16,489 nt of DNA from Ignavibacteriota bacterium (GTDB lineage: Bacteria; Bacteroidota; Ignavibacteria; Palsa-1295): NCBI GenBank assembly GCA_025357895.1, contig JANYLL010000137.1:1-16489 (forward strand), written 5' to 3'. Under the pieces are notes generated by a model, which searched no databases, had not been told where the DNA came from, and was given only the letters and a program-made list of their open reading frames with translations. Numbering within the stretch: the stretch's first letter is position 1; each line of letters begins with the position of its first letter. Shown piece by piece: positions 16,145-16,489 of this stretch. Position numbers and translations under genes: made by a program.

Positions 16145-16167
16145 AATAAAAAATGAATTTTCAATTT

Positions 16168-16175
16168 CAAAATTA
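16168..16175 (-). promoter_or_regulatory. possible Bacteroidota-type -7 box
   Basis: On the minus strand the bases read TAATTTTG, an exact match to the Bacteroidota -7 consensus TAnnTTTG. It would place transcription start about 27 bases before the TTG start of the 92-residue protein gene. I see no matching -33 TTTG, so this is only half a promoter. Confidence 0.3.
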
Positions 16176-16261
16176 CGACATTTTTTAAGCCATTTGATAA
16201 GAATGCGGATTTTCGCACATGTTCTTACTGTTACTTATTAACCATAAATTATAAACTCTGA

Positions 16262-16489
16262 ATGGAATGTTTCATCGTTGGTGAATCTGACATTGATCTA
16301 CAATCACGATCTCTTGTTCTAAGAGGGGACGAGGCACGTCATGCAATTCGGGTGCTACGAATACGCGAAGGGGAAAAACTTCTTGCAACAACTTTAAATG
16401 GATTTTGCTATGCTGCGAAATTGTCGGGCAGCGAACAGCTTGCGAAAAATGATTGGATCGCCTATTGCGCAATTGAAGAAATACTTCCA
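16262..16489 (+). CDS. rsmE: 16S rRNA m3U1498 methyltransferase RsmE, N-terminal part
   Basis: The first 76 codons, running off the right edge. RsmE methylates N3 of U1498 in helix 44 of 16S rRNA using S-adenosylmethionine. What is visible is the N-terminal PUA-like RNA-binding domain with the family pattern LRGDEARHAIRVLRIREGEKL (about residues 20-40), where the HxxxVLR core is characteristic. The SPOUT-type knotted methyltransferase domain with the SAM site lies outside the window. The ATG at 16262 comes after AT-rich sequence without a clear Shine-Dalgarno, and the frame is open to the end. It is divergent from the 92-residue protein gene, with a 127-base gap. Confidence 0.88.
   Translation, partial: MECFIVGESDIDLQSRSLVLRGDEARHAIRVLRIREGEKLLATTLNGFCYAAKLSGSEQLAKNDWIAYCAIEEILP

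Noticed and set aside
16212..16225. TGCG...CGCA hairpin between the divergent genes
   Set aside because: Four-base stem without flanking support or a T-run.
1..16489. CRISPR array, prophage, toxin-antitoxin, defence system, tRNA or rRNA
   Set aside because: I saw no evenly spaced repeats, integrase, transposase, nuclease cassettes or RNA-gene signatures; gene content is housekeeping and envelope.

Overview
The window looks like chromosome from a member of the FCB superphylum (Bacteroidota, Chlorobiota, Ignavibacteriota, Kapabacteria). The main reasons are a complete SprA-type outer-membrane protein of about 2,450 residues, known only from lineages with the type IX secretion system (T9SS), moderate GC, and mostly weak or absent Shine-Dalgarno sequences. 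The exact phylum cannot be fixed from this sequence alone.

Layout. Positions 1-3725 (+) form one tight run: the 3' end of fabG, acpP, fabF, rnc and a flippase-like membrane protein. The first three make fatty acids, RNase III processes RNA, and the last is a polytopic inner-membrane protein. Positions 3888-4837 (+) hold rpsL and rpsG. They are not followed by the usual fusA but end at a strong intrinsic terminator (4863-4888). Positions 4944-6891 (-) carry an LptF/LptG-family permease and an overlapping small lipoprotein gene, flanked by two direct copies of a short palindromic repeat. Positions 6892-7280 are a 389-base non-coding stretch with two palindromic repeats, a hairpin and a 22-base-phased direct repeat. 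Positions 7281-14648 (+) are sprA, coupled by a one-base gap to an HI0933/BaiN-like flavoprotein (14650-15825). A 92-residue protein of unknown function starting at TTG lies convergently at 15856-16134 (-). The 5' end of rsmE runs off the right edge (16262-16489, +).

Shared theme. Much of the window serves the cell envelope: fatty acid elongation, an LPS-export-type permease, a lipoprotein, a flippase-like protein and the T9SS translocon. The rest is translation and RNA metabolism. I see no phage, defence system, CRISPR array, transposase, tRNA or rRNA.

The most interesting points are the odd 5' end of sprA (no ATG, inverted repeats over the first codons, lipobox-like signal), a 125-residue proline-rich insert in SprA, the palindromic repeats around the lptF/G-lipoprotein pair, and a str operon cut off after rpsG. 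I found no convincing new biological system; these are focused leads.
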